Shown: positions 1-6,259, numbered from the stretch's first letter. The stretch: DNA of 6,259 bases from Bacteroidota bacterium (GCA_003165135.1 PLSN01000399.1:1-6259); one strand, 5' to 3'. The notes: generated from the sequence alone by a model not told the origin. A program made the numbers and translations.

Positions 1-1144
1 AAGCAGTCGTGCCAAAGACGATCAGTTCATCATTGCTATTCACGATCAGGCTATGCGGCAGCTCATCTGCGTCGCCACCGAGATAGGTAGAAAAGATCCG
101 TGTGCTGCCATCTGAAGAATACTTGGTAATGCTCACATCTGTACCTGAGCCGTCGAACTGTGTGGTGTCCTGATAGTATCCATGCCCGCCTGCCCAATAG
201 GTTTGGAAAGCGCCGGGAGTAGTAGGATATCCATAGCTGAATACACTGCCCGCAGAATAAGCATTGCTCTTGCTGTCGTAGGTAGCTGAATAGCCAAAGT
301 TGTCCGCCAGAGAGCCTGAATAAGTAGAGAATACAAGTGTGGGGTCAATCACCAGCTCACGGGACTGGTCCCATCCATCAGGAAAGTCAAAAGACACTAT
401 ACCCTCTGCGCTCATCACATACTGACAGGATACAGTTTCGGTTCTGCCATCACGCTCTTGATAAGCATAGGGTGCAGACTCGATCATAGCTCCTACGGAG
501 GTTTTGATCACTAGCTTATTGTCGCTGAGGTATACCTGGTCAGCGCCTTCATAGTGTATCTGAATGGGCAGACTCTTCATCTCTGGCTTAGTTCGGGATG
601 AAACGATCCCCGTTTTGCTATTGTTTTGCGCTTTGATGATCCAATCGTATTTTATGTTTATCCCTTCGGAGTATGCGTGAAAGTCTATACCGGGATATAT
701 ATCAGCATAGGTGAACTGATGGTAGCCGCCGACATGATTGGCCCATTTGGACCTATCCCTGCCTATAAAATAATTGTAATACTCATTCACCTTATCCTGT
801 CCATAGTGCACTGCATCAGGCTTAGCTCCGATAAATGTACTGTGGACCGCATGCGCATGTACGGTGCGGTCTTCATTCAGCTTATAAGTGATCTGGAGCG
901 GGTGCTCACTGCGAAAGTGATGTAGATCATTGGTGTCAAAGAGCTCGTACATGATACCTGTCCGCTCGAAAAAGGTTTCGGCATAGTGCATATCTGCCCT
1001 GTAGAGTATTTTCTTATTCCACTGGCCCTTGTTTTCCTTAAAAATGATCTGATTGCAGGCTGTGCATGCGGCACCGGCATCAGCATTCACCGCCAAAAAC
1101 AGGCCGAGCAGCGTGAGCACAAAAAACTTTGATGGGGTACCCAT
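1..1144 (-). CDS. Exported DUF7948/SBBP beta-propeller-type surface protein, N-terminal part (runs off window)
   Basis: N-terminal 381 codons of a larger protein; the 3' end lies beyond base 1. The ATG at 1144 is the first Met after an in-frame TAA at 1172-1174, and it opens a clear signal peptide: K6, hydrophobic core about 7-19, probable cleavage near residues 22-26. Seen in order: FKENKGQW (35-42), YYNYFIGRDRSKW (122-134), DIYPGIDF (148-155), YEGAD (198-202), PYAYQE (225-230), IDPTLVFSTY (266-275), then a beta-propeller-like repeat with FSTYLGGDADELPHSLIV (351-368). This order of motifs is that of the DUF7948 domain followed by SBBP repeats, common in large Bacteroidota surface proteins that often end in a gliding-motility or type IX sorting domain; that end is not visible here. 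The exact role is unknown; adhesion or cell-surface structure is inference. A Cys at residue 27 lacks a proper lipobox, so export by signal peptidase I is more likely. It has its own upstream gap of 140 bases and is probably transcribed separately from the HIT gene. Confidence 0.85.
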   Translation of the reverse strand, partial: MGTPSKFFVLTLLGLFLAVNADAGAACTACNQIIFKENKGQWNKKILYRADMHYAETFFERTGIMYELFDTNDLHHFRSEHPLQITYKLNEDRTVHAHAVHSTFIGAKPDAVHYGQDKVNEYYNYFIGRDRSKWANHVGGYHQFTYADIYPGIDFHAYSEGINIKYDWIIKAQNNSKTGIVSSRTKPEMKSLPIQIHYEGADQVYLSDNKLVIKTSVGAMIESAPYAYQERDGRTETVSCQYVMSAEGIVSFDFPDGWDQSRELVIDPTLVFSTYSGSLADNFGYSATYDSKSNAYSAGSVFSYGYPTTPGAFQTYWAGGHGYYQDTTQFDGSGTDVSITKYSSDGSTRIFSTYLGGDADELPHSLIVNSNDELIVFGTTA

Positions 1145-1266
1145 CGCTTTAGTATAAATTATATTATAAAATTAATATTTGCATCCGATATTTCGCAGAC
1201 ACAAGTTAAGCATAAAATCCTTACAGTATAATATAGACGCAGTTCTTTGTTAAATGGTTAGGTATT
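1145..1266 (-). promoter_or_regulatory. AT-rich upstream region of the DUF7948 gene, probable promoter region
   Basis: Very AT-rich stretch directly upstream of the ATG at 1144. On the minus strand it holds TAATTTTA (1174-1167), one base off the Bacteroidota -7 box TAnnTTTG, but the nearest upstream TTG (1204-1202) lies 27 bases away, longer than the usual spacing of about 19-21. No Shine-Dalgarno sequence is seen, as is common in this phylum. I infer that a promoter lies here because the gap is large and the gene differs in function from its upstream neighbour; the exact boxes are not secure. Confidence 0.3.
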
Positions 1267-1293
1267 GTCAGGGCGATTTGAGTATCACCTGAC
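1267..1293 (-). terminator. Weak stem-loop spanning the HIT stop codon, possible terminator
   Basis: Inverted repeat GTCAGG (1267-1272) with CCTGAC (1288-1293), and an inner GAT/ATC pairing (1275-1277 with 1284-1286) enclosing a six-base loop. The HIT stop codon (1285-1287) sits inside it. Downstream on the minus strand there is no U-run (it reads AATACCTAACC), so classical intrinsic termination is doubtful; it may instead protect the 3' end or be chance. Confidence 0.3.
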
Positions 1294-1677
1294 CTGCGCC
1301 CTGATAGCCTCGGCTATCGCAGCGAGTTCTTCTTTCTCCAGTTTTAGTTTAGGGTCGGAGAAGTTTATCGTACCCGAGTGAAGTGGGATAAGGTGTATAT
1401 GTGCATGCGGCACCTCGAGGCCGATCACGGCGACACCTACCCTCAGGCATGGTACAGCCTGATCGATGGCTTTGGCCACCTGCTGAGCGAATGCCGTGAG
1501 CTGCTGATAGGTTCCCGTGTCGAGGTCAAAAAGGTAATCGACCTCTTTCTTTGGCACTACGAGTGTGTGCCCTTTACTCAGCGGATTGATGTCGAGAAAG
1601 GCAAAACAATGCTCATTCTCCGCTACTTTGTAGCAGGGAATTTCGCCATTGATGATACGTGTGAAGATGGAAGCCAA
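1285..1677 (-). CDS. HIT (histidine triad) family nucleotide-binding protein, TTG start
   Basis: A 130-residue cytoplasmic protein of the histidine triad superfamily, HINT-like branch, whose members hydrolyse nucleoside phosphoramidates and related nucleotidyl compounds. Seen: the N-terminal SIFTRIINGEIPCYKV (3-18), FLDINPLSKGHTLVVPKKEV (27-46) with the D29 and H37 region that shapes the nucleotide pocket, and the catalytic triad H91-A-H93-I-H95 followed by LIP. The canonical GQxV before the triad reads GLEV (86-89) here, a form I recall from Bacteroidota homologues. The initiation codon is TTG (1677-1675): an in-frame TAA lies at 1692-1690, no ATG lies between, and the protein has no internal Met, while residue 1 matches where the family normally begins (MASIF...). 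It follows greA by 52 bases on the same strand, an arrangement familiar in Bacteroidota, so co-transcription from the greA promoter is likely. Its cellular substrate cannot be told from sequence. Confidence 0.93.
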   Translation of the reverse strand: MASIFTRIINGEIPCYKVAENEHCFAFLDINPLSKGHTLVVPKKEVDYLFDLDTGTYQQLTAFAQQVAKAIDQAVPCLRVGVAVIGLEVPHAHIHLIPLHSGTINFSDPKLKLEKEELAAIAEAIRAQVR

Positions 1678-1682
1678 GCTAA

Positions 1683-1707
1683 TTAATAATTAAGAGTTAA
1701 TAATTAA
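1683..1707. repeat. AT-rich 11-base direct repeat between greA and the HIT gene
   Basis: The 11-mer ttaataattaa occurs at 1683-1693 and again at 1697-1707, separated by gag, giving a 14-base period; a further taat follows. The unit is nearly its own reverse complement, so the tract can also fold into a weak AT-only hairpin. It fills the spacer just upstream of the HIT TTG start, and its first copy supplies the in-frame stop that closes the HIT reading frame upstream. It could lower mRNA structure around a start that lacks a Shine-Dalgarno sequence, or simply be low-complexity spacer. Confidence 0.75.
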
Positions 1708-1729
1708 TAATGAAACAGCCGAATGCAAA

Positions 1730-2203
1730 TCAGATGCCGATGGATAGCACTTCAAACTCCATAGCGCCGGCTGGTGTCTGGGCAATGGCCTTCTCGCCGA
1801 TCTTTTTGCCCAGGAGCGCTTTGCCGATAGGTGAAGCGCTGGATATTTTGCCATCTTTCAAACTGGCCTCTGCCTCGCTGACTATTGTGAAAAGCTGCTT
1901 TTTATTCATCTTCTTATTCATCACTTCCACCTTAGTGAGTATGCTGACTTTTGTCGTGTCGACGTTCTTTTCATCCATCACTCTGGCGCTGCCGAGTTTG
2001 CCTTCCATCTCGGAGATACGAGCCTCGAGGTGGCCCAGCTCCTCACGGGCTGCGTGGTATTCTGCATTCTCACTGAGGTCGCCTTTCTCGCGGGCTTCGG
2101 CTATGGCACGCGAGATCTCAGGGCGTTTGACCGATTTCAAATGCTTCAACTCTGCGACGAGTGCCTCAAAACCATCTTTGGTCATGTATTGTATGTCTGC
2201 CAT
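1730..2203 (-). CDS. greA: Transcription elongation factor GreA
   Basis: A 157-residue protein, the normal GreA length (about 158). GreA enters the secondary channel of RNA polymerase and stimulates cleavage of the backtracked transcript, rescuing arrested complexes. Seen: an N-terminal coiled-coil domain (about 1-76) with [26 protein letters not shown] (27-52), whose tip acids D42 and E45 correspond to the catalytic D41/E44 of E. coli GreA; and a C-terminal FKBP-like domain (about 80-157) with [28 protein letters not shown] (110-137), where [10 protein letters not shown] is the family signature. The ATG at 2203 aligns with the family start; the bases before it (ATACTCCTAAT) contain no Shine-Dalgarno sequence. 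A strong promoter at 2270-2301 and a stem-loop at 2232-2264 give it a leader of about 60 bases. The HIT gene follows 52 bases downstream and probably shares its transcript. All key residues are intact. Confidence 0.98.
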   Translation of the reverse strand: MADIQYMTKDGFEALVAELKHLKSVKRPEISRAIAEAREKGDLSENAEYHAAREELGHLEARISEMEGKLGSARVMDEKNVDTTKVSILTKVEVMNKKMNKKQLFTIVSEAEASLKDGKISSASPIGKALLGKKIGEKAIAQTPAGAMEFEVLSIGI

Positions 2204-2231
2204 ATTAGGAGTATTGAGTATAAGTTATAAA

Positions 2232-2264
2232 ACGGAAAGACGCCCTATTTGGACGTCTTTCTGT
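2232..2264 (-). terminator. Stem-loop: terminator of the PorV-OmpA gene and 5' leader hairpin of greA
   Basis: On the minus strand GAAAGACG pairs perfectly with CGTCTTTC (8 base pairs); CC/GG extends it inward past one bulged base to a six-base loop, and after one A-C mismatch two more pairs extend it outward. Transcribed towards lower coordinates it ends in CCGUUUUAUAAC, a short U-run, which fits a modest intrinsic terminator 40 bases behind the upstream stop codon. The greA promoter lies immediately upstream, so the same hairpin would also sit at the extreme 5' end of the greA mRNA. Confidence 0.65.
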
Positions 2265-2269
2265 TATGT

Positions 2270-2301
2270 CAAAGTTAATAGACTTTTAGCTGATTGCCAA
2301 A
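2270..2301 (-). promoter_or_regulatory. Bacteroidota -33/-7 promoter for greA
   Basis: On the minus strand TTTG (2301-2298), a 20-base spacer, then TAACTTTG (2277-2270): an exact match to the phylum's TTTG / TAnnTTTG promoter at normal spacing. The upstream box begins two bases after the stop codon of the PorV-OmpA gene. The expected transcription start is around 2263-2268, giving a leader of about 60-65 bases before the greA ATG. It presumably drives greA and the HIT gene. Confidence 0.8.
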
Positions 2302-2303
2302 TT

Positions 2304-4097
2304 TTACATTTCCATAAAGATCTCAACCCTGCGGTTTTTGGCACGTCCCGCTGCACTGTCATTCTTGTATTTTGGTTTTTTAGAACCGAAAGCCTTAGTA
2401 GTAACTCTATCGGCACTTATTCCTTTTGATACGAAATAAGTTTTGACGGCATCTACGCGGTCCTGAGAAAGTTTCTGGTTAGCGTCTTCATCGCCTACAT
2501 TATCTGTATGGCCTTCAAATACTGCTTTATAGCCAGGGTTCTTCTTCATAATATTTATCAGATAGTTCAGATAGCTGTATGATTTGGCCTGGATTTGAGC
2601 TGAGCCTGTTTCATATTGCAGCACTTCATAATCATTAAACTGAAGTACTTGTTTGCCTGCCTTGGTCACAGTATCGATGTTTCCGCCGCCGACGTAGTCC
2701 GTTTTCTCCAGAGAAATAATGATAGTATCCCTTTTCACTATTACTTCTTTCTTTATGACAGTATCAATCTTAATCACAGGGGTTGCGGCCTGGACTTTGA
2801 GTGCCTGATTAGCTTTTGTCAATGAGTCGATCGTAGCTTCTTTTTCTTCCATTTCTTCGACGGTAGCTTTGCCTTTTTTGCCTTTTCTCTTGGTCTCGGA
2901 TGCAGCCTGTTTTGCTTCATCATAGGCAGAAGGTGTCACATCGGCCTTGTCTGATACGATCTTGGTCTTGTCGCTGCCACCTACATTTACCCTCAGCCCT
3001 ACAGTATGTGTATGCGCGAAGCTATTGGTAGGTGAAGTCATTCTGAAACCATAATCCAATGCCAAACTAGGTCCCGAACGGTCCTTTTTGAAAGGTATAT
3101 TTACTGTCATGCCTGCGGCAAAGCCATTGTAGGCCGTGGTAGAGCTGGCACCTGTGAATATTCCATTCTCAAAACGATAAGCTGCCCTGATCATAAATAG
3201 CTCCCTCACCGCAAACTCTGTACCCAGGCCCCAGTTATCGTTGCCGAATGCATTGGCGGTATATTGTCCTAAGAAAGTAACTCTGTAGAACTGAGTATAT
3301 TTCTTTGGAGAAAATTCGACCTTGCGGCCCAGCCAAAGGTCGTATGATATGCCCATATTGAGCTGAGTAGGCAGTTCAAATGTATTAGTCCTTCTGTTTT
3401 GTGTGGTTTGATAAACTGTACCGTCGAAGGCCGTTTCTGTGCCCGGATACGACAGGTCATCTCCGGTAAATTTCATCGTAGTACCGACATTGCGGAGAGA
3501 AACGCCAAAGTGCACATTCTCCTTTTTGCCTGTAGTATACTGAAGGCCCGCATCAAAGGCAAAACCTGTCGCGGTGACGTTGCCTACTATCTCTGATACC
3601 AATCTCAGCGAGATCCCCCCTGTGATCAGGTTGTCGCCCATTACTTTATTGGAACCGAGAGAAAAGTTTTTAGCATAGGATACACCGATATTTAGAAAAG
3701 TAGGTTTGAATACCGATCCGTCCCCACCAGGCGCAGCAGTAGTGGTCCTGTCAATAGAACCAAAATTGAGAGATTGTACATCCAATGCAAATGCATTGCT
3801 TTTGAATCTCGTCGAAAAACCGCCTTGTACAATATTGACACCAGAGCCTGTGAGCCATGATGTATAGTTTGCTGCGACCTCCGTATTTTGTGTATAAGCT
3901 ATACCTGCCGGATTGAGCCTTTCGGCCTCCAGGCCCTGAACACCTGCTACGTTGAGGTCCCAGAAGCCAGCAGATCTCGCATAGCCATTTATATTCAGCT
4001 CCAGTGCGCCTGCTTCGCCCTTCCTGTCCGGATTGCCGGCATAGCTTGTTTGCAAAGCCATGGTCAATGCAGCACCCAATACTAAAATTTTCTTCAT
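2304..4097 (-). CDS. PorV/PorQ-like outer-membrane beta-barrel fused to an OmpA peptidoglycan-binding domain
   Basis: A 597-residue outer-membrane protein. Residues 1-20 form a signal peptide ending SYA, before GNPDRKG. Residues about 21-371 resemble the PorV/PorQ family (14-strand barrels of type IX secretion): WDLNVAGVQGLEAERLNPAGIAY (46-68) with the NPAG motif, FDAGLQY (181-187), FGVSLRNVGTTMKFTGDDLS (197-216), ELPTQLNMGISYDLW (241-255) and a closing strand HTHTVGLRVNV (362-372). A basic, then charged linker (375-435) may form a short coiled coil, followed by a DTVIKKEVIVKRDTII stretch (445-460). Residues about 488-597 are an OmpA C-terminal domain: GHTDN (529-533) with D532, LSQDR (543-547) with R547, spaced 15 apart like the diaminopimelate-binding pair of Acinetobacter OmpA, and GRAKNRRVEI (584-593). 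The protein should therefore anchor a PorV-like barrel to peptidoglycan. Its gene starts 33 bases after the secreted-protein gene, with no terminator between, so the two are probably co-transcribed; a dedicated cargo-handling role is inference. A membrane-protein scaffold without a secretion role is possible. The ATG at 4097 is fixed by the signal peptide. Confidence 0.92.
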   Translation of the reverse strand: MKKILVLGAALTMALQTSYAGNPDRKGEAGALELNINGYARSAGFWDLNVAGVQGLEAERLNPAGIAYTQNTEVAANYTSWLTGSGVNIVQGGFSTRFKSNAFALDVQSLNFGSIDRTTTAAPGGDGSVFKPTFLNIGVSYAKNFSLGSNKVMGDNLITGGISLRLVSEIVGNVTATGFAFDAGLQYTTGKKENVHFGVSLRNVGTTMKFTGDDLSYPGTETAFDGTVYQTTQNRRTNTFELPTQLNMGISYDLWLGRKVEFSPKKYTQFYRVTFLGQYTANAFGNDNWGLGTEFAVRELFMIRAAYRFENGIFTGASSTTAYNGFAAGMTVNIPFKKDRSGPSLALDYGFRMTSPTNSFAHTHTVGLRVNVGGSDKTKIVSDKADVTPSAYDEAKQAASETKRKGKKGKATVEEMEEKEATIDSLTKANQALKVQAATPVIKIDTVIKKEVIVKRDTIIISLEKTDYVGGGNIDTVTKAGKQVLQFNDYEVLQYETGSAQIQAKSYSYLNYLINIMKKNPGYKAVFEGHTDNVGDEDANQKLSQDRVDAVKTYFVSKGISADRVTTKAFGSKKPKYKNDSAAGRAKNRRVEIFMEM

Positions 4098-4130
4098 ACT
4101 CTGTCTTTTATTGTATCGCCTTAAATTAAT

Positions 4131-6259
4131 TTAGAAGTTAGAAACGTCAGTAGGCCTGACGGCTCCAAACCATTTTAATATTTTATGTCCTACGCCCGGC
4201 ACCTCGATGTCAAAGAGATAAATACCGCTGGCTATAGGTATAGCAGCCTGGTTTTTCAGGTCCCAGCTCACTGAGTTGTCCAAAGCCGCACCGCCGGTCG
4301 TAGAGTTGAGGTTATATCCGTCTGTGATCTCGATCGGTTTATTTGTCACAGGGTCCAGATTAAGGGCCTGAGTCAGTATCCTCACTAGTATACCATCGAC
4401 AGTATATATCTTTATGCTACAATTGTTTGGCAGATTAGTGACTTTGACCTCACCAGTGTTGGCTGATGTCTCATATGCCGAATATGCCAGGTATGGGTTA
4501 GGTACGATACGTATCATGTCCAGAGCTGACTTAGCCACAGAGTCCTGATTGATCTTTGGGCCCAATCCGATAGTACTGAAAGTATATCGTGCGAATATGC
4601 TCGTATCACTCAGGTTTGTGGCACTAGTAGCAAATTTATTATATGGCTTCTGGACCCTCAGGCTGATAGTGACATCATTTGGAATGAGGCCATTCGCGAA
4701 TGAGAGCATAGAGTAGCCAGGTGTCAGATACGGTATACAGGTCCACATGATACTCCTGTAATCAGGCCTTGATACTGAGGTCACATCCGTGCCATATGGC
4801 TGTCCTGCAGGAGTATTGACCATATTTGAGTATATAGATACAAAATCACCCTGCATACCAAACCCACCTTCATACACACTATTCATTACATAGATGAAAT
4901 GCTTACCTCCGAATATCGGGGTATATGGTACATCGCCCCCTTGATTGATATTACCAAAAAGCTGAGATGTCGGGTTCCAGATCATATCCCTACCATTCTG
5001 GTCTGCCTCATCAGAGGCCTCGCCAAATGCAATGTCTAGCCTTTGGCCGGTCTCTACATTGATAGCATATCCGGGGAAAGTTGACATACCCGGAAAATCA
5101 TTAGTAAAGGTTGAATCGGGAAACAAACCAGCGTGTGTGCGCAGCATACCCTTGCGTGGCGGAGTATTGGATCCGTCAGGTGCACCCAGTAGGTTATCCA
5201 AAACCGGATTGTCGCCGGTCTCAAATACTACGCATGATGACCATTTACTCTTGTCAGATGTGAGAACTATATCGACACTTTGCAGTTGGTCGAGTGTATT
5301 CTCAGGAGAAGAGCACTTGTCATTGTAGTTGTCCCACTTGAATCCCGGCCCTCCAACAGAGATCGGTCTGCCGGTAATAATAGCCTGGCTAGGTCCCATA
5401 CTCCAGTTTGCAGCGAGACAATATGGACCCCATTTTGCTCCGGCCATACTGCCAAAGAGGCCATTAGGGTCGGTCAATGTCTGACCTACTACGCCCGGTG
5501 CATGATAATATGCATCCACAAAAACATTGCATAGCGGATCAGGAGTAGCCCCGCTGCATTCCAATTCATACGAACCTGAGCGCAACCAGTTATTAGCAAT
5601 GGTCTGCCCAGAATCTGTGACGAAAGATAGCCAAGGGTTTGACGGGTCCGCAAAAGTGATAGTGCCTCCTATTGGTCCATAGACCGGCTCATTGTCAGAC
5701 AAGTTAGTATACACAGCAAATGGAGTACCCAGCGTAAGGGAGAAGCCATAATCCTCACCCAATGCAGCAGCTGCCGGAGAAGATGCGATGATCTGCTCAT
5801 ATGGTTTGCTGAGATTGCTGGTCGAATTGATCGTATCACCGGCATTCAGGTCAATCAGCCTCCACCATGCATTAGTTGATACACTCACACCATTGTATGG
5901 CATCGTATCATAAATGACGAGTTCCCAATTACTTTCCTTGAGTAAAACCGGATCTGTGACTTTAAAAGCCAACGGGTCCTGGCCTACCACATAGTATGTA
6001 GCTGTATCCGAAGATTGATTGCCATACGGGTTGGCCAGAATAGTAGCTATGGTCTGTGGGTTCAGGTCTATGGTATTTCCGCCGTTGGCCATGCCTTCGA
6101 TGCGCTGGACCTGAGTAGCGGTGCCATAGCTGCTATTGAGTATGCGCCCGCCATCAGTAGGTTCGGAATTTTCCGGTATGACAGAGTATTTATTGAAGTT
6201 CTTGCCTATCAGGAATGGCTGGCTCTGGCCAATGCTACTATCCGGAACAAATTGCTTAA
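4131..6259 (-). CDS. Large secreted protein with type IX sorting-like C-terminal domain, C-terminal part (start outside window)
   Basis: The reading frame is open to the window edge (first full codon 6257-6255), giving 708 visible residues and a TAA stop; the Met at 6092 is internal, because the 55 residues before it continue smoothly (KQFVPDSSIG... RIEGMANGG). The sequence is rich in G, N, D, S, T and aromatics, with scattered Cys, as in extracellular proteins. A conserved-looking block near visible residues 390-440 includes FPGYAINVETGQRLDIAFGE and GRDMIWNPTS, which I recall from a family of very large Bacteroidota secreted proteins of unknown function. The last 129 residues (about 580-708, bases 4134-4520) form a beta-sandwich-like sorting domain: IRIVPNPYLAYSAYE, then VTNLPNNCSIKIYTVDGILVR, SWDLKNQ, IPIASGIYLFDIEVPG and the end ILKWFGAVRPTDVSNF. 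This resembles type A sorting domains (PNP start, IYxxxG, W-D, SGIY) but with a distinct terminus. It is probably secreted by the type IX system and works with the PorV-like protein encoded 33 bases downstream. No enzymatic motif was recognised, and the molecular function is unknown. Confidence 0.88.
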   Translation of the reverse strand, partial: KQFVPDSSIGQSQPFLIGKNFNKYSVIPENSEPTDGGRILNSSYGTATQVQRIEGMANGGNTIDLNPQTIATILANPYGNQSSDTATYYVVGQDPLAFKVTDPVLLKESNWELVIYDTMPYNGVSVSTNAWWRLIDLNAGDTINSTSNLSKPYEQIIASSPAAAALGEDYGFSLTLGTPFAVYTNLSDNEPVYGPIGGTITFADPSNPWLSFVTDSGQTIANNWLRSGSYELECSGATPDPLCNVFVDAYYHAPGVVGQTLTDPNGLFGSMAGAKWGPYCLAANWSMGPSQAIITGRPISVGGPGFKWDNYNDKCSSPENTLDQLQSVDIVLTSDKSKWSSCVVFETGDNPVLDNLLGAPDGSNTPPRKGMLRTHAGLFPDSTFTNDFPGMSTFPGYAINVETGQRLDIAFGEASDEADQNGRDMIWNPTSQLFGNINQGGDVPYTPIFGGKHFIYVMNSVYEGGFGMQGDFVSIYSNMVNTPAGQPYGTDVTSVSRPDYRSIMWTCIPYLTPGYSMLSFANGLIPNDVTISLRVQKPYNKFATSATNLSDTSIFARYTFSTIGLGPKINQDSVAKSALDMIRIVPNPYLAYSAYETSANTGEVKVTNLPNNCSIKIYTVDGILVRILTQALNLDPVTNKPIEITDGYNLNSTTGGAALDNSVSWDLKNQAAIPIASGIYLFDIEVPGVGHKILKWFGAVRPTDVSNF

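Noticed and set aside
626..925. A 99-codon open frame on the plus strand
   Set aside because: It is antisense to the DUF7948 gene, whose minus-strand frame carries the full set of family motifs.
1064..1066. Lipoprotein attachment at Cys27 of the DUF7948 protein
   Set aside because: The preceding residues are GAA without Leu or a similar residue at position -3, so the lipobox is poor; another Cys at residue 30 does not fit either.
1378..1686. A 102-codon open frame on the plus strand
   Set aside because: It lies wholly antisense to the HIT gene and has no recognisable motif.
1710..2429. A 239-codon open frame on the plus strand opposite greA and the end of the PorV-OmpA gene
   Set aside because: It is antisense to two clear genes, its product is a Ser/Leu/Phe-rich string without recognisable motifs, and it runs through the promoter and hairpin between them. 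It is best explained as a shadow of the coding strand.
4098..4130. Promoter or terminator between the secreted-protein gene and the PorV-OmpA gene
   Set aside because: The 33-base gap has no inverted repeat and no TAnnTTTG box, so co-transcription is the simpler reading.
6090..6092. ATG at 6092 as the start of the large secreted protein
   Set aside because: The frame stays open upstream to the window edge with similar composition, there is no signal peptide after this Met, and proteins of this type are much longer, so it is an internal Met.

Overview
This window looks like a chromosomal segment from a member of the Bacteroidota. The evidence is protein content typical of that phylum (type IX secretion cargo, a PorV/PorQ-like outer-membrane protein, a DUF7948/SBBP-type surface protein), starts without clear Shine-Dalgarno sequences, and one textbook-quality Bacteroidota promoter (TTTG-N20-TAnnTTTG). 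I cannot resolve the family; the proteins resemble those of Chitinophagales/Sphingobacteriales-type organisms. No RNA genes, CRISPR array, insertion sequence or phage gene was seen.

All five genes lie on the minus strand, so transcription runs from base 6259 towards base 1. First comes the C-terminal 708 residues of a large secreted protein with a type IX sorting-like C-terminal domain (4131-6259, start outside the window). Thirty-three bases later comes a 597-residue outer-membrane protein (2304-4097) that joins a PorV/PorQ-like beta-barrel to an OmpA peptidoglycan-binding domain. These two probably form one transcription unit: a secreted cargo and a barrel that could help export, hold or process it.

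Next is a 100-base gap that begins with a strong promoter right behind the ompA-like stop codon, followed at once by a stem-loop. Behind it are greA (1730-2203), the transcript-cleavage factor, and a HIT-family nucleotide-binding protein gene (1285-1677), probably co-transcribed. The HIT gene appears to start with TTG and is preceded by an AT-rich tandem repeat. A 140-base gap with a weak stem-loop over the HIT stop codon separates this housekeeping pair from the last gene (1-1144). That gene is the N-terminal 381 residues of a large exported DUF7948/beta-propeller-repeat protein running off the window; its family usually ends in a type IX or gliding-motility C-terminal domain, which is not visible here.

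Most worth following up are the PorV-like/OmpA fusion paired with a cargo of unusual C-terminus, and the greA leader, where promoter, upstream-gene terminator and 5' stem-loop are compressed into about 70 bases.
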